From the NCBI RefSeq assembly GCF_015558785.1, contig NZ_JADMOP010000015.1:1-59851 (forward strand): a stretch of DNA of 59,851 nucleotides, written 5' to 3'. Positions 57,353 through 59,851 of the stretch are shown here, one piece after another. Source of the stretch: Collinsella aerofaciens. Its GTDB lineage: Bacteria; Actinomycetota; Coriobacteriia; Coriobacteriales; Coriobacteriaceae. The notes under the pieces were generated by a model. The model worked only from the letters and a program-made list of their open reading frames with translations. It made no database searches and was not told the DNA's origin. The first letter of the stretch is position 1. The number at the start of each line of letters is the position of its first letter. Position numbers and translations under genes: made by a program.

Positions 57353-58102
57353 GTGTCGGATAAAACTCAATTTGCAACGGATGCGCCCGTGGGGGCCGCA
57401 CTGATTGCTCAGGCCATGGACCGACGTGAGGGTGCTGGCCGCTACAAGGCCATGCAATCCATCATGGACTGGGATCGCTCGCGCCTGGCCTACCGGGCCG
57501 TCAAGCGCACATTCGACATCGCGTTTAGCGGCTGCGTGCTGGCCGTCATCGCCGTACCCAGTCTGGTGCTTGCCGCGGCAATCCGCCTGGAGAGCGAGGG
57601 CAACCCCTTCTACAGTCAAATTCGCGTGGGCCAGACCCACCGCGACGGCAGCCTGTCCACCTTCCGCATGTGGAAGTTCCGCAGCATGTACAGGGACGCC
57701 GACGAGCGCCTCGCCGAGCTCAAGGGGCAGAACGAGATCGCCGGCGCCATGTTCAAGATGAGGGAGGACCCCCGCGTCACCAAGATCGGCAGGTTCATCC
57801 GCAAGCATTCCATCGACGAGTTTCCGCAGTTCGTCAACGTGTTCCTGGGGCAGATGTCCGTCGTGGGCCCGCGCCCGCCGCTGCCTAACGAGGTGGCCGA
57901 GTACACAGAATTCGACCTGCAGCGTCTGGCCGTCAAGCCCGGCATCACCGGCTGGTGGCAGGTGACCGACCGGAATTCAACGGGTTTCGACGGTATGGTT
58001 CAGCGAGATCTTGAGTACATTGCGAGGCGTGGCATTCTCACCGACTTAAGGATTATCGCCCTCACCGTTATTGAAATAATCACGGGAAAGGGTGCGTTTT
58101 AG
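57353..58102 (+). CDS. Initiating sugar-phosphate transferase (polyprenyl-phosphate glycosyl-1-phosphate transferase)
   Basis: 249 residues from a GTG at 57353 with GGAAG upstream; TTG at 57287 is a longer alternative. One membrane helix (FDIAFSGCVLAVIAVPSLVL) leads into the bacterial sugar transferase domain: GNPFYSQIRVGQTHRDG, MWKFRSMYRDAD, RVTKIGRFIRKHSIDEFPQF with the catalytic Asp-Glu, GQMSVVGPRPPLPNEVA and KPGITGWWQV. It loads the first sugar phosphate onto undecaprenyl phosphate. Its TAG overlaps the next GTG by one base. Confidence 0.93.
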   Translation: MSDKTQFATDAPVGAALIAQAMDRREGAGRYKAMQSIMDWDRSRLAYRAVKRTFDIAFSGCVLAVIAVPSLVLAAAIRLESEGNPFYSQIRVGQTHRDGSLSTFRMWKFRSMYRDADERLAELKGQNEIAGAMFKMREDPRVTKIGRFIRKHSIDEFPQFVNVFLGQMSVVGPRPPLPNEVAEYTEFDLQRLAVKPGITGWWQVTDRNSTGFDGMVQRDLEYIARRGILTDLRIIALTVIEIITGKGAF

Positions 58103-58878
58103 TGCTTAAGTCCTATCTTCATTATCCCGAATTAAACCGTGTGCCCGTGATCGATGTCCCGATCACGGGCACCAATATGTCTGAATGCGTCGATTTCATT
58201 ACTCATAATATCGACAATCTGCATGGCGAGTATATCTGCGTCTCTAACGCCCATACGTCGGTCATGGCCCATGACGATCCCAGCTACTGGTCCTGTCAGG
58301 CTGAGTCCGTTATGTCCGTTCCCGATGGGAAGCCCCTATCGGTTGTCGGCCGAAAGACGGTCACGTCGATGAGGCGCGTGACTGGTCCGGATCTGATGCG
58401 CGAGATTTTCAGTATTTCCGCTCAGCACGGATGGAGCCATTACTTCTACGGCAACGAACAGAAAAACCTCGAGGCGCTCAAGGAATCGCTTCAGGAAGAG
58501 TATCCAGGCTTGGAAATTGCTGGCATGGAGCCTTCCGTCTTTCGTCCACTTTCCGATGGAGAGAAACGAGACCTTTCACGACGCATTGCCGATTCTGGAG
58601 CCGACTTTGCATGGATTGCACTTGGCGCTCCGCGCCAGGAAGTCCTCATGCATGAGCTTAAAGGCGGCCCTCAGCCACTGATGATCGGCGTAGGGGGAGC
58701 CTTCAACGTCCTCGCCGGCGTGGTGCCGGAGGCACCGATTTTGATGCAGAACCTAAGTCTCGAGTGGCTATACCGCCTGATGCAGGAGCCGAAGCGACTA
58801 TTCAAACGATATCTCGTTACTAATACCAAATTTCTCATTTACCAGATCACGGGCGCTAAACGCAAGGAAGGCAAGTAG
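58102..58878 (+). CDS. WecG/TagA/CpsF-family glycosyltransferase
   Basis: 258 residues. ICVSNAHTSVMAHDDPSY, VPDGKPLSVVGR, RVTGPDLMREIFSISAQHGW, YFYGNEQKNLEAL, FAWIALGAPRQEVLMHEL and GVGGAFNVLAGVVPEAP are the motifs of GT26 enzymes, which transfer N-acetylmannosamine-type sugars onto lipid-linked N-acetylglucosamine. It likely adds the second sugar after the transferase upstream. GTG start is coupled to the previous stop. Confidence 0.93.
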   Translation: MLKSYLHYPELNRVPVIDVPITGTNMSECVDFITHNIDNLHGEYICVSNAHTSVMAHDDPSYWSCQAESVMSVPDGKPLSVVGRKTVTSMRRVTGPDLMREIFSISAQHGWSHYFYGNEQKNLEALKESLQEEYPGLEIAGMEPSVFRPLSDGEKRDLSRRIADSGADFAWIALGAPRQEVLMHELKGGPQPLMIGVGGAFNVLAGVVPEAPILMQNLSLEWLYRLMQEPKRLFKRYLVTNTKFLIYQITGAKRKEGK

Positions 58879-59851
58879 ATGAAACCCACCAACGCATTCA
58901 AAGACAAGACCCTCATGATCACGGGCGGCACCGGCTCGTTCGGCAACACCGTGCTCAAGCACTTCATGGACACCGACCTTGCCGAGATCCGCATCTTCTC
59001 GCGCGACGAGAAGAAGCAGGACGACATGCGCCACCGCCTGCAGGAGAAGTCGCCCGAGCTCGCCTCCAAGGTGCGCTTCTTCATCGGCGACGTCCGCAAC
59101 GCCCAATCGGTGCGCGACGCCATGCACGGTGTGGACTACATCTTCCACGCCGCCGCCCTCAAGCAGGTGCCCTCCTGCGAGTTCTTCCCCATGGAGGCCG
59201 TGCGTACCAACGTCATCGGCACGGACAACGTCCTGCACGCCGCCATCGACGAGGGCGTCGACCGCGTCGTGTGCCTGTCAACCGACAAGGCCGCATACCC
59301 CATCAACGCCATGGGCAAGTCCAAGGCCATGATGGAGTCCATCATCTACGCCAACGCCCGCAACGGCGCCGGCCGCACCACCATCTGCTGCACCCGCTAC
59401 GGCAACGTCATGTGCTCGCGCGGCAGCGTCATCCCGCTGTTCATCGACCGCATCCGCAAGGGCGAGCCGCTCACGGTCACCGACCCCAACATGACCCGCT
59501 TCCTCATGAACCTGGACGAGGCGGTCGACCTGGTGCAGTTCGCCTTCGAGCACGCCAACCCCGGCGACCTGTTCATCCAGAAGGCCCCCGCCTCCACCAT
59601 CGGCGACCTCGCCGAGGCCGTCCAGGAGGTCTTCGGCCGCGTTGGCACCCAGGTGATCGGCACCCGCCACGGCGAGAAGCTCTTCGAGACCCTCATGACC
59701 CGCGAGGAGCGCCTGCGCGCCGAGGACATGGGCGGCTACTACCGCGTCGCCTGCGACTCGCGCGACCTGAACTATGGATTGGCTACACTGATGTGGACAG
59801 TTCCGGGAGGGGCGCAGGAGACGGGAGGGCCGTATATGAGGGACCCCAGGC
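58879..59851 (+). CDS. CapE-like UDP-sugar 4,6-dehydratase/epimerase, 3' end missing or disrupted
   Basis: Runs off the window. TLMITGGTGSFGNTVLKHFM is the Rossmann NADP loop; HAAALKQVPSCEFFPMEAVR and VCLSTDKAAYPINAMGKSK hold the catalytic Met/Asp/Lys region of inverting UDP-GlcNAc 4,6-dehydratases (CapE/FlaA1), and YGNVMCSRGSVIPLF follows. After YYRVACDSRDLNY (ending 59775), where the family continues DKY..EG, the sequence becomes GLATLMWTVPGGAQETGG, unrelated to CapE. The reading frame stays open. It probably has an inserted element here, leaving the last quarter truncated or displaced. Confidence 0.85.
   Translation, partial: MKPTNAFKDKTLMITGGTGSFGNTVLKHFMDTDLAEIRIFSRDEKKQDDMRHRLQEKSPELASKVRFFIGDVRNAQSVRDAMHGVDYIFHAAALKQVPSCEFFPMEAVRTNVIGTDNVLHAAIDEGVDRVVCLSTDKAAYPINAMGKSKAMMESIIYANARNGAGRTTICCTRYGNVMCSRGSVIPLFIDRIRKGEPLTVTDPNMTRFLMNLDEAVDLVQFAFEHANPGDLFIQKAPASTIGDLAEAVQEVFGRVGTQVIGTRHGEKLFETLMTREERLRAEDMGGYYRVACDSRDLNYGLATLMWTVPGGAQETGGPYMRDPR
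59776..59851 (+). mobile_element. Probable 5' end of an insertion element in the capE-like gene
   Basis: From 59776 family similarity of the CapE-like gene ends. The new sequence has TGATGTGGACAGTTCCGG (a possible terminal repeat) and then GGGAGG six bases before an ATG at 59836 that opens a new frame (MRDPR...), as in an insertion sequence with its transposase. Only 76 bases are visible, so family and even identity are uncertain. Confidence 0.4.

Overview
The window looks like a gut actinobacterium of the Coriobacteriia, most likely Collinsella or a close relative. The basis is high GC, a GlgC/GlgD pair inside a glycogen cluster, an anaerobic (cbi-type) cobalamin operon, a fused serine dehydratase, and many intergenic palindromes. 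No rRNA or species-level marker is present, so this is an inference from content.

Layout. (1) 1-2218: a flippase-like membrane protein and a TetR regulator. (2) 2221-24308: a very GC-rich cobalamin island. It has two divergent arms. The minus-strand arm, under a cobalamin riboswitch, encodes an exported CbiK-type cobaltochelatase lipoprotein, a NEAT-like lipoprotein and a substrate-binding lipoprotein/permease/ATPase importer. The plus-strand arm is a 15.8-kb run of 17 overlapping or abutting genes, cbiF-D-(L)-G-H-ET-A-cobT-U-S-(U/C)-cbiB-cobD-cbiP-cobO-cbiC-J. Its cbiL is reduced to 77 codons by an in-frame internal deletion. Transposase fragments of two different families (IS3-like and IS21-like) sit at the two edges. 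(3) 24378-33044, minus strand: MacAB-like export genes, an L,D-transpeptidase, a fused L-serine dehydratase and metK. (4) 33323-40543, plus strand: gltX, priA, def, fmt, rsmB. (5) 40705-54077, minus strand: an FmdB-type zinc ribbon, then starch/glycogen genes: a GH13-GH77 fusion, glgA, glgD, glgC, glgP, glgB. GlgA (about 270 residues) and GlgB (about 70) carry Lys/Ala/Thr-rich, histone-H1-like C-terminal tails. (6) 54424-55955: a HAD hydrolase, a thiamine pyrophosphokinase-like gene and tRNA-Ala(GGC). (7) 56400-59851: the start of a surface-polysaccharide locus: promoter, structured leader, NusG-paralogue antiterminator, initiating sugar transferase, WecG/TagA/CpsF glycosyltransferase, and a CapE-like gene that loses family similarity near the window end where a probable insertion element begins.

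How the genes fit together. The two cobalamin arms cover corrin ring assembly, adenosylation and nucleotide-loop assembly plus tetrapyrrole or metal uptake. The entry steps look defective (cbiL deleted, the only chelatase exported). The glycogen cluster can build (GlgC/D, GlgA, GlgB) and break down (GlgP, GH13-GH77) alpha-glucan. A shared TGGTAAAACG-type operator occurs near the GH13-GH77 gene and between glgB and the HAD gene, suggesting common LacI/MalR-like control. Several intergenic regions hold long perfect or near-perfect palindromes, two of which share the same arm sequence.

The strongest candidates for something undescribed are the basic tails on the glycogen enzymes, the exported chelatase/NEAT-like/ABC operon under a B12 riboswitch, and the leader RNA ahead of the NusG paralogue. 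All base-composition statements are by eye, not computed.
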